Notes: a model not told the origin generated them from the letters alone. Positions 35,261 to 44,342 are shown, counted from the first letter of the stretch. The stretch is 64,000 nucleotides of DNA from Palleniella muris (GCF_004792655.1 NZ_SRZC01000009.1:1-64000), one strand, 5' to 3'. Numbers and translations: made by a program.

Positions 35261-36367
35261 TCATCGGAAACCGTTCACGGCTTCGATGACTTCCGCCGCC
35301 TCTTCCGCTGTCATGCAGGGGCTGATGGGCAGTGAAAGTTCCTCGCAGGCAAGGCGTTCCGTGATAGGGAGCGACAAGTTTGCCATGGCAGGATGATTGC
35401 CGTAACACTCTTGACGGTGAGGAGGTATGGGGTAATGGATAAGTGTCGGTATGCCTCTCGATGCAAGATAGTCGCGCAGACGGTCACGCTCAGGCGAGAG
35501 AACGGGGAAGATATGCCACACATTCTGCTCCTCGGGAAGCCACTCAGGCAGTGAGACGAGCGGATTGCTTATACCTTTATTATATATGCGCGCTATCCTT
35601 CGGCGGCGTTCGTTGTCACTGTCAAGATGTGCAAGTTTGACGTCCAGCACGGCAGCCTGAAGCTCATCAAGGCGGCTGTTCCTGCCACAATACTTGAACA
35701 CGTATTTCCGTTGCGAGCCGTAGTTTGCCAGTGTGCGCACCGTCTCGGCAAGCTCCTTGTCGTCAGTCGTCACCGCTCCGCCGTCGCCAAGTGCGCCGAG
35801 GTTTTTCCCCGGATAGAAACTGTGGGCGGCAGCGTCACCGAGCGAGCCTGTCCGCCTGTCGCCGAAGCGGCAGCCGTGTGCCTGAGCATTGTCCTCAAGG
35901 AGCTTCAAACCGTGCTTTTTGCATAGGTCTGCCATGCGCTCCGAATAGGCAAGCCGGCCATAAAGGTGAACGGTCATCACGGCTTTCGTGCGCGGTGAGA
36001 TGCGGCTTTCGATGAGTGAGCCGTCGATTTCCAGCGTTTTCGGGTCAGGTTCGACAAGGACAGGCGTGAGACGGTTCTCGGTTATGGCAAGGATTGTCGC
36101 GATATACGTGTTTGCAGGAACAATGACCTCATCGCCCGGAGCCATTATGCCGAGTTCCATGTATGCCCGAAGGATAAGTATGAGAGCATCCAGACCGCTT
36201 GCGCAGCCCACGCAGAACCGTGTGCCGATGTACTCCGCATAGTCGTTCTCAAACCTTTCGTTCTCCTTTCCCTGCAAGTACCAGCCCGAATCCGTCACGC
36301 GGCGTATGGCGGCGTGTATCTCTTCGGCATGGCTTGCGGTGATGTCTTTCAGTGAGAGATAGTCCAT
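35261..36367 (-). CDS. DegT/DnrJ/EryC1-family sugar aminotransferase
   Basis: A 368-aa PLP enzyme that aminates a keto-sugar nucleotide. The start at 36367 (MDYLSLKDITASHAEEIHAAIRRV) is typical of the FdtB/QdtB-like subgroup making dTDP-amino-dideoxy sugars. The PLP Lys is in SFYPGKNLGALGDGGAV, and the substrate loop GCASGLDALILILRAY and NAQAHGCRFG are present. The leader contains TTATAACCCACAACTTCC directly before the ATG, an A/C-rich element seen before several genes here. It is the last gene of the glycan cluster, 89 nt after the exporter. Its presence implies that the glycan carries an amino sugar. Confidence 0.9.
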   Translation of the reverse strand: MDYLSLKDITASHAEEIHAAIRRVTDSGWYLQGKENERFENDYAEYIGTRFCVGCASGLDALILILRAYMELGIMAPGDEVIVPANTYIATILAITENRLTPVLVEPDPKTLEIDGSLIESRISPRTKAVMTVHLYGRLAYSERMADLCKKHGLKLLEDNAQAHGCRFGDRRTGSLGDAAAHSFYPGKNLGALGDGGAVTTDDKELAETVRTLANYGSQRKYVFKYCGRNSRLDELQAAVLDVKLAHLDSDNERRRRIARIYNKGISNPLVSLPEWLPEEQNVWHIFPVLSPERDRLRDYLASRGIPTLIHYPIPPHRQECYGNHPAMANLSLPITERLACEELSLPISPCMTAEEAAEVIEAVNGFR

Positions 36368-36456
36368 TGGAAGTTGTGGGTTATAAGGTTTTATTGTGGG
36401 GTCTTCGGCAAATTGACAAGACATTGGGTTGATAATTTGTCAGAAAAGCCTCACCT

Positions 36457-38286
36457 TTACACTTTCTGCATATCGTTCAGTTTCTTGTAGTAGCCGTCCT
36501 TCTCGATGAGTTCCTTATGCGTTCCACGCTCGACAATCTCGCCTTCATGGAGCACACATATCTCGTCGGCGTTCTTTATGGTGGAGAGGCGGTGCGCAAC
36601 AGCCACGGTGGTGCGCGTCTTCATGAGGTTCGTAAGAGCCTCTTGCACAAGGCGTTCCGACTCGGTGTCGAGGGCTGAGGTCGCCTCGTCAAGAATAAGG
36701 ATGGGCGGATTCTTGAGTATGGCACGTGCGATGGAGATGCGCTGCCGCTGTCCTCCCGAGAGTCGGCTGCCACGGTCGCCGATTGATGTCTCGTAACCCT
36801 CCTCGCTCTCCGTGATGAAGTTATAGGCATTGGCGATTTTCGCCGCACGGTCGATTTCCTCCTGTGTGGCAGAATCCACGCCGAAGGTTATGTTGTTGCG
36901 GAACGAATCGTTGAAGAGTATCGCCTCCTGATTGACGTTTCCGATGAGCTGGCGCAGGTCATGGATGCCCATGTCCCTGACATTCACACCATCGATGAGC
37001 ACCTCGCCCTCCTGCACGTCATAGTAGCGTGGGATAAGGTCGACAAGGGTCGACTTGCCGCCTCCCGACTGTCCCACGAGAGCCACTGTCTGTCCCTTGC
37101 GCACAGTGAGGTTGATATGGCGCAGAACCCATTTCTCCGCATAGCGGAAGCCCACGTTGCGGAACTCTATTTCGTGCTCGAACGTTGTCGGACGGACAGG
37201 GTTATCCTTCTCCGTTATATTGTTTTCGGCTTTGAGAATCTTGTCGATGCGCTCCACGCCGGCAAGTCCCACAGGGATGGTGTAGCCTGCCTTGGAGAAC
37301 TCTTTGAGAGGGTTGATTATGGAATAGAGGATGACCATGTAGTAGATGAATGTCGGTCCGGTCAGTGCCATCTCGTTAAGCACGAGGATACCGCCGAACC
37401 ACAGGACGATGACAATCATCATTGTGCCGAGAAACTCTGACATCGGGTGTGCGAGACTCTGTCTTACGCTCACCTTGATGACCTGGTTACGGTGCTCGTC
37501 GTTGATGTCACTGAAGCGTTTGTTCATCTTTTCCTCGGCACAGAAAGCCTTGATGATGCGCAGACCGCCGAGAGTTTCCTCCACCTGCGACATCGTGTCG
37601 CTCCAAAGGTTCTGGGCTTTCAGAGAGCCCGCTTTCAACTTTCGTCCTATGCGCCCCATGATAAATCCCATGACAGGGACGAAGATAAGTGTGAAGAGTG
37701 TCAGCTGCCACGAGATGACAAGCAGGGTTATAAAGTAGGTTATGATGAGTATTGGGTTCTTGAACATCATGTCCAAAGAGGTCATGATAGAGTTTTCGAC
37801 AGTGGAGACGTCACCTGTGATACGTGCTATAATGTCGCCTTTCCGCTCCTGTGTGAAGAATCCTATCGGGAGTGATGTCACTTTTTTGTATATCTCGTTG
37901 CGGAGGTCGCGCACGATGCCTGTTCGCATCGGGATGACAACTGCCGAGGAGAGGAAGTACATGCTCGTCTTCAGGAATGTGGCGAGCACGAGGAAGAGTC
38001 CTATGATGAGGAGTGTGGTGGTCTGTCCGACATTGTCGATGAGCATGGTGACATAGTAGTCGACATTGTTCGTTACCGATTCCTTTAGGTTGTCGAAGGT
38101 CATCGGGATGTATTCCGTCACCCGCTTGCTGTCCTCTGTCTTGAAAAGGATTTGCAGGATAGGGATGAGCGCGGCGAAGGAGAAGATGTTCAGCAGAGCC
38201 GAGAGTATGTTGAAGAGGATTGTCAGTACAAGGTATTTCTTGTAGGGTGGCACGAAACGCCTCAGGATTACTATGAAGTCTTTCAT
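36457..38286 (-). CDS. MsbA-like ABC exporter (fused membrane and ATPase domains)
   Basis: A 609-aa half-transporter: six transmembrane helices in residues 1-330 followed by an ATPase domain. Walker A is GQSGGGKSTL, the signature is LSGGQRQRISIARAIL, Walker B is ILILDEATSALD, and the switch His is in AVAHRLST. It probably exports a lipid or lipid-linked glycan as a homodimer. It sits inside a glycan cluster, which favours a glycolipid substrate over drug efflux. A family A tract lies just before its start. Confidence 0.9.
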   Translation of the reverse strand: MKDFIVILRRFVPPYKKYLVLTILFNILSALLNIFSFAALIPILQILFKTEDSKRVTEYIPMTFDNLKESVTNNVDYYVTMLIDNVGQTTTLLIIGLFLVLATFLKTSMYFLSSAVVIPMRTGIVRDLRNEIYKKVTSLPIGFFTQERKGDIIARITGDVSTVENSIMTSLDMMFKNPILIITYFITLLVISWQLTLFTLIFVPVMGFIMGRIGRKLKAGSLKAQNLWSDTMSQVEETLGGLRIIKAFCAEEKMNKRFSDINDEHRNQVIKVSVRQSLAHPMSEFLGTMMIVIVLWFGGILVLNEMALTGPTFIYYMVILYSIINPLKEFSKAGYTIPVGLAGVERIDKILKAENNITEKDNPVRPTTFEHEIEFRNVGFRYAEKWVLRHINLTVRKGQTVALVGQSGGGKSTLVDLIPRYYDVQEGEVLIDGVNVRDMGIHDLRQLIGNVNQEAILFNDSFRNNITFGVDSATQEEIDRAAKIANAYNFITESEEGYETSIGDRGSRLSGGQRQRISIARAILKNPPILILDEATSALDTESERLVQEALTNLMKTRTTVAVAHRLSTIKNADEICVLHEGEIVERGTHKELIEKDGYYKKLNDMQKV

Positions 38287-38310
38287 TTTGATGGTGGTTA
38301 TTTTCTTTTT

Positions 38311-38355
38311 GACTATATTGGCAATACTTTCCGTAATGTCAATGCTTACCTTGGT
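38311..38355. repeat. Family A tract before the ABC exporter
   Basis: GACTATATT, GGCAATACT, TTCCGTAAT, GTCAATGCT, TACCTTGGT: five 9-bp units, more decayed than other copies. It lies in the 68-nt gap before the exporter start (38286, minus) and touches the stop of the deacetylase gene. Confidence 0.65.
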
Positions 38356-39134
38356 TAAATGTGTCTTTCCGCAAATTCGGAGTATGTCCCAAACTCTTCT
38401 CCGCGTGCCTTAAGGTCGAGGATTACGGCTTTCAGGCGGTCGTACATGCCCTGTCCGGCATGGTTGCGGATGATGAACGGCATGCGCAGTTCTGGATGCT
38501 CGCCGAGCGGATAGAACTCCCAAGGGTGGAAATACGTGTTGAAATATCCGTCATGGCGTATGATTCTGTGGCACAAAGTCTTGTACAGCCACAGCGGGAA
38601 ATTATGGAGCGAGAGCCAGAACATAGGTATTCTTAGCCATGGGGAGACACTTGCCGGAATCTGCATCACGCCCTCCTTCATGAACCATGTCCTCGGAGTG
38701 GTGAGGTGCATGTAACGTCCGGGGATGAAAGCAGGGTTGAGCGAGGCGTTGTAGAGGTAGCCCCGGCGTGCCTGTTCTTTAAGGTCGACCTTGAACATCC
38801 TCGGCTGACGGTATCCTTTTATCTGTCGTCCGGTCAGCTGTTCGAGAATTTTTTTGGAGTTGACGACATCTTCCGGCTTCGGGTCCCAGTGGTCACAGCC
38901 GTGTGCAGCGACCTCATGTCCTTCGTCCATGATGCGCTTCATTACCTCAGGAGCATGGGTTGCAAAATTCGTCGTGCAGAAGAATGTGCCCTTCACTCCG
39001 CACTCCTTGAGGCAGTCAAGGATACGGTTTGTGCCGTAGCGGGACACTTCCATTCCCTCTTTCAGTGTATCGTAGTCGACGCCATGCTCACGTGGAACGT
39101 CGAATTCTTCAGTGTCAAAGCTCAATAATATCAT
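38355..39134 (-). CDS. Polysaccharide deacetylase-family protein
   Basis: A 259-aa NodB-fold protein. The metal/catalytic motifs are LLSFDTEEFDVP (the first Asp pair, with Glu in place of the second Asp) and HEVAAHGCDHW (His pair), followed by GYRQPRMF. It is in the subgroup often placed in exopolysaccharide or glycan clusters. It has no signal peptide, so it probably acts in the cytoplasm on a sugar precursor or lipid-linked glycan. Its leader also contains an AACCCACAATCC element. It lies downstream of the GT87 gene in the same direction. Confidence 0.82.
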   Translation of the reverse strand: MILLSFDTEEFDVPREHGVDYDTLKEGMEVSRYGTNRILDCLKECGVKGTFFCTTNFATHAPEVMKRIMDEGHEVAAHGCDHWDPKPEDVVNSKKILEQLTGRQIKGYRQPRMFKVDLKEQARRGYLYNASLNPAFIPGRYMHLTTPRTWFMKEGVMQIPASVSPWLRIPMFWLSLHNFPLWLYKTLCHRIIRHDGYFNTYFHPWEFYPLGEHPELRMPFIIRNHAGQGMYDRLKAVILDLKARGEEFGTYSEFAERHI

Positions 39135-39220
39135 TGGTTGTACGGTTTTACGGTAGCGGATTGTGGGTTATGAGGCTGCGGGTATGATACCATAATTCAC
39201 GGATATGTTGCCGTGAAGCC

Positions 39221-40525
39221 TTAGTTTCCTGTGCCCTTAACGCCGTAGAGGCTGTAATCTTTCCTTATAAGTTCATAACACAGTTTCACCCATATCATGG
39301 CAACAGGCAAGGCTTTCAGTGCATAAGGCTGTATGAATTCCTGCCTTATGGTGCGCGGAAAGAGGTCAGACGGCGACATGCTCGTGATGAGAAATACAAG
39401 CACCAGCAGCACGATGTCCACCGGTGAGCGTCTCCATGGTGCGCAGCAATACCATATCACGCAACCTGTGACGGCAATGATGTAGCCGCTTGACTCTGTC
39501 CCTGTTGAGAAAAGACAGACGAACATGAGCACTCCGGCGAGGACGGTCTCGCGGAAAGCACCGCTTTTCCATTGCTCTATGCGGAAATATCCGACAGCCA
39601 TCGCCGTCATTCCTGCCATAATCACGGGCAGGTCGGAATAGCTTCTTATCCACCAGTTGGCGGTATCCACAGGGGTGTCGCCTGCCGTCACCGAGAGGAA
39701 AGCCGTATGCCCCACGGTACAGGCATAGCCTGTCTTGCGGAGAAGTCCGAGGACAGAGATGTTCTGTGCGCGGCTGAGAAGGTTCTCGCCGTTCTTTCCG
39801 CCGAGACATTCAAACCATTCCCTGTACTCGGTCAGTTGGTATTCAGGGGAGGAAATCAGCATAGGGAGGCAGAAAAGCACAAGAGTCCATAGGCAGAGCG
39901 ACAGGATATAGCGCGTCTTATGCTTGGAAAACAAGAAGAAAGCTACACCTACTATGCCGTAAATCTTCACAAGCGTGCCGATGACTATAAACAGTGTGGC
40001 ATATTCATCGCGCTCTTTCTCCACGAAATAGTAGCTTAGGAGGATGATTGCCGCTATGGCAATGTTGAACTGCTGCATGAAAAGCGCAGTAAGAAGTTCA
40101 TGGGCGCAGAACCAGATTATGAACGGGAGGATATAGGGAGTGTGCGGTGGAGATTGCATGTTATCGGCTGCAGGTGCACCTGTCTCTGCCACGGAGACGG
40201 TGGAATATCTGCTGACCGCCCAGTACAGGAACACAGCAAGGCATGTGCACCACATCCCGAGACCTAACCATTCAGGCACAACGGCAAATGGTGCAATGAT
40301 GATTGAGAAGAACGGTCCGTAATGGTTCAAGTCCCAGAAGCCGCCGTCTGTTGCCGGAGCATAGAGCGATGTCCCCTGCCATGTGTTGTAGAAGACATAG
40401 CGGAAGATGTCGAAATTGTTGTGCGCCTTCAGCTTGCACAGAGCCGAGATGACACCAAGTGCAGCCCAAAGCCACGGCATGAGCCGCCTGTCGGACAGTA
40501 TGCCTCTTATTCTTTTCTTATCCAT
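39221..40525 (-). CDS. GT87-like (DUF2029) membrane glycosyltransferase, GtrC-like role
   Basis: A 434-aa polytopic membrane protein with about ten hydrophobic segments. The periplasmic loop motif DLNHYGPFFSIIIAPFAVVPEWLGLGMW is typical of GT87/DUF2029 proteins, which use polyprenyl-phosphate sugars as donors on the outer face of the inner membrane. The start at 40525 (MDKKRIRGIL) is 5 nt after the GT2 stop; the longer frame overlapping GT2 has no membrane-protein character. With the GT2 and GtrA genes it forms a module resembling phage GtrABC systems. Confidence 0.8.
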   Translation of the reverse strand: MDKKRIRGILSDRRLMPWLWAALGVISALCKLKAHNNFDIFRYVFYNTWQGTSLYAPATDGGFWDLNHYGPFFSIIIAPFAVVPEWLGLGMWCTCLAVFLYWAVSRYSTVSVAETGAPAADNMQSPPHTPYILPFIIWFCAHELLTALFMQQFNIAIAAIILLSYYFVEKERDEYATLFIVIGTLVKIYGIVGVAFFLFSKHKTRYILSLCLWTLVLFCLPMLISSPEYQLTEYREWFECLGGKNGENLLSRAQNISVLGLLRKTGYACTVGHTAFLSVTAGDTPVDTANWWIRSYSDLPVIMAGMTAMAVGYFRIEQWKSGAFRETVLAGVLMFVCLFSTGTESSGYIIAVTGCVIWYCCAPWRRSPVDIVLLVLVFLITSMSPSDLFPRTIRQEFIQPYALKALPVAMIWVKLCYELIRKDYSLYGVKGTGN

Positions 40526-40530
40526 TATCC

Positions 40531-41517
40531 TTATTTCTCTGTGTTTCCTCTCCCGGTTTCCTCTTGTTTTCCACCATCTCCGACTTGTTCTTTGATGATA
40601 TACAACGGACGGTGCTTGACCTCGATGTATATCTTGCCTATATATGTCCCCACGATTCCTACGGAGAGGGTCAGTGCCGCACCTATAAACCATATCGAGC
40701 ACATGATTGAAGCCCACCCGCTGGCATAAATGCCGAGGAGGAGTGAGCCGATGACATAGCACAACATGCAGAAGGCTATGACGAGCATTCCCGCTCCGGC
40801 GGTGATAATCATTTCTATCGGCCGTGTGGAGAACGACGTTATGCCGTCGGTGGCAAGGGAGAGCATCTTCCTGAGTGTGTACTTCGAGTTTCCTGCAAGG
40901 CGTGCCGAAATGACATCATCGACGGTGGCGGTCTTGAAGCCTATCATCGGTATCATGCCGCGAAGATAGAGGTTTCTTTCGGGGAACTCCGCCAAAGCAT
41001 CCAGTGCGCGCTTGGACATGAACCGGAAATCGGCATGGTTGTATACAGTCTTCACACCCATGTACTCCAGAAGTCTGTAGAACATCTGTGCCGAAGTCCT
41101 CTTTGACCATGAGTCTGCCTGGCGGCTGACCTTCACGCCATAGACGATGTCCGCTCCCTCACTGTGGCGGTCAATCATCTCTTCTATGGCATTGAGGTCG
41201 TCCTGCAGGTCCGCATCAATCGTCACAACGGCATCGGAACCGTGGCGTGCCGTCATCATTCCTGCCATGATGGCGTTCTGATGTCCTACGTTATGTGCGA
41301 GGTCAAGTCCGCAGATGCGTGCGTTTTCCCTGTTCAGTTCGGTGATAATCTGCCATGTCCTGTCTCCCGAACCGTCATTGACATAGAGAACAAAACTGTC
41401 CTCTGCAATCTTACCCTTCATGACCAGTCGGTCAAAGAGTGCAGAGAGTTCCTTTGAGGAGTCACGGAGCACGGCTTCCTCGTTGTAGCATGGGGAGACG
41501 ATTGCTAATTTTATCAT
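40531..41517 (-). CDS. GT2 polyprenyl-phosphate sugar transferase (GtrB/DPM-like)
   Basis: A 328-aa protein: an N-terminal GT-A domain (IVSPCYNEEAVL, VNDGSGDRTW, DADLQDD) followed by two C-terminal membrane helices (ITAGAGMLVIAFCMLCYVIG and IMCSIWFIGAALTLSVGIVG). This is the arrangement of GtrB and Dpm1-like enzymes, which load a sugar onto undecaprenyl phosphate. It is between the GtrA and GT87 genes. A family A tract lies just before its start. Which sugar is carried is unknown. Confidence 0.9.
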   Translation of the reverse strand: MIKLAIVSPCYNEEAVLRDSSKELSALFDRLVMKGKIAEDSFVLYVNDGSGDRTWQIITELNRENARICGLDLAHNVGHQNAIMAGMMTARHGSDAVVTIDADLQDDLNAIEEMIDRHSEGADIVYGVKVSRQADSWSKRTSAQMFYRLLEYMGVKTVYNHADFRFMSKRALDALAEFPERNLYLRGMIPMIGFKTATVDDVISARLAGNSKYTLRKMLSLATDGITSFSTRPIEMIITAGAGMLVIAFCMLCYVIGSLLLGIYASGWASIMCSIWFIGAALTLSVGIVGTYIGKIYIEVKHRPLYIIKEQVGDGGKQEETGRGNTEK

Positions 41518-41543
41518 TTGGTGATGGTGTTTTTTTCTGTCCC

Positions 41544-41606
41544 GACAATATTGCCGGCAGTGACAGTTGTGTAAATCTTGACGGTATTGGCCTTGTCAGT
41601 CTGGCT
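41544..41606. repeat. Family A tract before the GT2 gene, 7 units
   Basis: GACAATATT, GCCGGCAGT, GACAGTTGT, GTAAATCTT, GACGGTATT, GGCCTTGTC, AGTCTGGCT, all 9 bp. It lies between the GtrA stop and the GT2 start (41517, minus). Confidence 0.7.
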
Positions 41607-41612
41607 TGCCAA

Positions 41613-42014
41613 TTATTTCTTTTTATAGACGAAATGCAGCATCATGAAGTTAACAGGGACGGCAGAACCCATTGCAAGCAGTGCCGCATACTCCTTTGGA
41701 ATGCCTGCCCACAGATAGAGATTCAGGAAGCCCAGCTGGACAAAGAAATTCACAATGTGCGAGCCGCCGAAGCCTGTCAGCCTCTTCCATGACGGGCGGC
41801 TGTGGAACGTCCAGTAGCTTGTGATGACGAAGTTGCAGCAGAAAGAGACAAGGTAGCTTATGGTGTACGCCGGGTTCGGGTTCATCCAGCGGATAAGAAC
41901 CCAATAGACCGCATACTGTATGGCCACGGCGAGACATCCGTTTATGCAGAAACGGACGAACTCCCCTTTCTTCCCGCCACCCTGTAGCGGCATTCTTTTG
42001 CTGTTATCTTGCAT
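41613..42014 (-). CDS. GtrA-family membrane protein
   Basis: A 133-aa protein with four membrane helices and the GtrA family opening (FVRFCINGCLAVAIQYAVYWVL) and close (NFMMLHFVYKKK). GtrA proteins are thought to flip undecaprenyl-phosphate-linked sugars across the inner membrane. It is followed directly by the GT2 and GT87 genes with which it probably works. An alternative start two codons inside cannot be excluded. Confidence 0.88.
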   Translation of the reverse strand: MQDNSKRMPLQGGGKKGEFVRFCINGCLAVAIQYAVYWVLIRWMNPNPAYTISYLVSFCCNFVITSYWTFHSRPSWKRLTGFGGSHIVNFFVQLGFLNLYLWAGIPKEYAALLAMGSAVPVNFMMLHFVYKKK

Positions 42015-42041
42015 GTTTTTTCAGCTTTAAGTGCAATTGGT

Positions 42042-43154
42042 TCACATGAGAAGCCTCTCATACATCCCCATCATTTGACATGTCAGACCGTCCGGATCGA
42101 AACTCTTGCGTGCATAATCCTCCAATTTTCCGCCCATCGACAGTCGCAAGTCTGTGTCTGAAAGCAGACGGTCGATGTGGTGCGCAACAATCTCCGGGCA
42201 GTCCTTGTCGTGCGGATTGACGAGGAAAGCGTCAGGACCTGCCGCCTCAGGGAGCGAGGAGACCGTCGTCGTTATCACCGGAGTGCGCTGCAAGGCAGCC
42301 TCAACGACAGGCAGACCGAAGCCTTCATAGAACGAAGGATAGGCGAAAACCACCGCCTGGCGGTAAAGAGCCTGAAGGAGACGGTTGTTGTGTATGTCCG
42401 TCGCTATCGTCACCCACTGTCTCAGACGGTGACTGTCGATGTACTCCTCCACCTTCTTCCTGTACTCCCTTCCATTGCCTACGACAAGGAGCAGAGGGCG
42501 GTTCCCGGCAGGAATAAGTTCCATAGCCTGCACCAACGCCAGCAGATTCTTGCGTGAATTGACAGAACCGACATAGAGAACGTATGGGCGCACACCTTCC
42601 GTCCCTGACGAAAGAGCATCGCCGAAATGTTCCTTTATTAATCTGACAGCCTCATCCTCCGCCATCGGAGTGTAGTAATAGTCCTGCACAGGCTGATAGA
42701 TGACCTCTATACGCTCCTCGGGAACACCATAGAACCTCATTATGTCGCGCTTTGTGGACTCTGAAATAGCCACCACACGATCGGCTTTCCGGCATGAACG
42801 CCCGTACTTGAAGTCATAAATGTGGCGGTCTGCCCAATGGTACATGTCAGGGAACGTGAGCCATGCGATGTCGTGCATCGTGACCACGGACATCATTTCT
42901 TTTGCCCCTCCGCCACATCTCTTTGCGCGGAGAATGTCCATCGGCAGCTCGTTTGACAACCCATGGAACAGTTCACAGCCGTCATTTGCCGCCTTCCTGC
43001 CAAGGGAAAGCACCCTCGGGAGCGTCCCTTCATCATAGAGAAGGTAGTCATTCCCGGGGAAAAGTCTCTGCAACCCATTCACCAAAGTACGCGAATAGTT
43101 GCCCAGACCAGTATTGTTGTGATAATAACGCTTAGCGTCGAACCCTATTTTCAT
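42042..43154 (-). CDS. GT4-family glycosyltransferase
   Basis: A 370-aa cytosolic GT-B enzyme. N-terminal MKIGFDAKRYYHNNTGLGNYSR; donor-site motif FYEGFGLPVVEAALQRTPVI with the E-x7-E arrangement. The start at 43154 lies inside the end of the PAP2 gene (23-nt overlap); the frame stays open further upstream, but that sequence only mirrors the PAP2 coding region. It transfers an unknown hexose to the growing glycan. Confidence 0.9.
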   Translation of the reverse strand: MKIGFDAKRYYHNNTGLGNYSRTLVNGLQRLFPGNDYLLYDEGTLPRVLSLGRKAANDGCELFHGLSNELPMDILRAKRCGGGAKEMMSVVTMHDIAWLTFPDMYHWADRHIYDFKYGRSCRKADRVVAISESTKRDIMRFYGVPEERIEVIYQPVQDYYYTPMAEDEAVRLIKEHFGDALSSGTEGVRPYVLYVGSVNSRKNLLALVQAMELIPAGNRPLLLVVGNGREYRKKVEEYIDSHRLRQWVTIATDIHNNRLLQALYRQAVVFAYPSFYEGFGLPVVEAALQRTPVITTTVSSLPEAAGPDAFLVNPHDKDCPEIVAHHIDRLLSDTDLRLSMGGKLEDYARKSFDPDGLTCQMMGMYERLLM

Positions 43155-44118
43155 GGAAGAACAGCAGATAGAACATATAATAAAGCAGGAGTCCAGAGAA
43201 CAGTCCTGCGATTGCATCGACAAGATAATGGGCGCGGATGTACACCGTCGCCATGCAGAGGAACACGAAGAACGGCAGGAAGACATACATCGGACGCCAC
43301 TTTCCGCGCTTCCTGCAGAGCCTTGCCAGCAGGCATCCCACCACCGTCGATATGCCGATGTGGCTCGAAGGGAACGCCGCCGTGGCACGCTCGCCCTCAT
43401 GAACGGCACCGCTCCTTACCAAAGAACGGCAGAAACCGTCCCAGCCCGTGGCGGGAAGCATCTCCCTCGACTGCAGGAAATAGTCTCCGACATCAGGGAA
43501 AACGCCTTGCTTCGCACTCTCCAAGCCTATGGCATTGAAATAGTACTGCGGTCCTGTGACCGGCACAAGGTCAAAGATTATGTAGTAGGCGAAGAACGAA
43601 CCGAGAACCACCGACACCGCCTTGACAAAATCCTCGTAGCGGCAGATGAAGTACATCATTACCACCGCAAGGATAAGGTAGAAATAAGAGTAGTAGCCAA
43701 GGTATATCGGTTCGGAGAAAATCCCCCACGGCATTGCCTCGGAAAACACCAAAGAGGGCTGGCAACCGAACAGATTCTGCTCCATGGCGGCAAAGACATG
43801 GTCCATGTTCGGCAGTATGCGGTTAAACTCGTAAGTGTCTGTGTACCACCAAGGGAGCATCGCCATCTGCCCGACAACGCGCAAGAGCACTGTCAGCCGG
43901 CATGGCACAAGGCGGTAGACACCCCAGAGGAGTGCCATGATGATGAGCGTCTTCACACGCCCGAATATCATTTCTCCGGGATGAAGGAGGTGGGTATAGC
44001 AGAATATCAGCATCACTGTCGTGGCAAAGAGATAAGCCAGAACAACCCATTCGAATGCCATCAGGCCTTTGACGGGCTTCTTCTCCTTTGCCAGCAACGT
44101 ACTGAAAAGTTTTTTCAT
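43132..44118 (-). CDS. PAP2-superfamily membrane phosphatase
   Basis: A 328-aa inner-membrane protein with about seven helices. The active-site motifs on the second half are FPSSHIGIS and RAHYLVDAIAG; the K-x6-RP motif is not clear, which fits the AUR1/inositolphosphotransferase-like subgroup. It may dephosphorylate a polyprenyl or lipid phosphate or transfer a head group. It is the first gene of the minus-strand glycan cluster and overlaps the GT4 gene. It has its own promoter at 44292-44323 and a family A tract in its leader. Confidence 0.8.
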   Translation of the reverse strand: MKKLFSTLLAKEKKPVKGLMAFEWVVLAYLFATTVMLIFCYTHLLHPGEMIFGRVKTLIIMALLWGVYRLVPCRLTVLLRVVGQMAMLPWWYTDTYEFNRILPNMDHVFAAMEQNLFGCQPSLVFSEAMPWGIFSEPIYLGYYSYFYLILAVVMMYFICRYEDFVKAVSVVLGSFFAYYIIFDLVPVTGPQYYFNAIGLESAKQGVFPDVGDYFLQSREMLPATGWDGFCRSLVRSGAVHEGERATAAFPSSHIGISTVVGCLLARLCRKRGKWRPMYVFLPFFVFLCMATVYIRAHYLVDAIAGLFSGLLLYYMFYLLFFHENRVRR

Positions 44119-44169
44119 TGCGCTTTTTCGGTTATCGGTTTTTGGGCTTGGGGCTTTGGGATTCTTCAG

Positions 44170-44231
44170 GTCAGTATTGTCAATAATGACAGTAGCGTCA
44201 ATATGTCAGTGTTAATAATGTCCGATTGACC
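44170..44231. repeat. Family A tract before the PAP2 gene
   Basis: GTCAGTATT, GTCAATAAT, GACAGTAGC, GTCAATAT, GTCAGTGTT, AATAATGTC, CGATTGACC. One unit is 8 bp; the rest are 9. It lies between the promoter and the start at 44118 (minus), so it is transcribed. Confidence 0.8.
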
Positions 44232-44291
44232 TCACAACCTCCAACCCACAACCTTGGGTTTGATTTATGAAAATTTAATGTATTTTGCTTG

Positions 44292-44323
44292 CAAAGGTAC
44301 AAAATATTTCGTTACTTTGCAAA
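44292..44323 (-). promoter_or_regulatory. Promoter of the glycan cluster (PAP2 first)
   Basis: On the minus strand TTTG (44320-44323), 20 nt, TACCTTTG (44292-44299). The resulting leader of about 165 nt contains the family A tract. Confidence 0.7.
44312..44319 (+). promoter_or_regulatory. -7 element of the rnr promoter, overlapping the divergent promoter
   Basis: TTACTTTG with CTTG (44288-44291) 20 nt upstream. It overlaps the minus-strand promoter almost completely, so only one direction can be occupied at a time. The ATG of rnr is 23 nt downstream. Confidence 0.5.
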
Positions 44324-44342
44324 AACTTAAAACATAAAGACT

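Noticed and set aside
36368..36440. Family A tract before the aminotransferase
   Set aside because: Only single TTGTCA-like words are present; no 9-bp phase could be established.
42500..43200. Longer N-terminus for the GT4 protein starting near 43409
   Set aside because: The extra 85 residues are the PAP2 gene read in another frame; the conserved GT4 start is at 43154.
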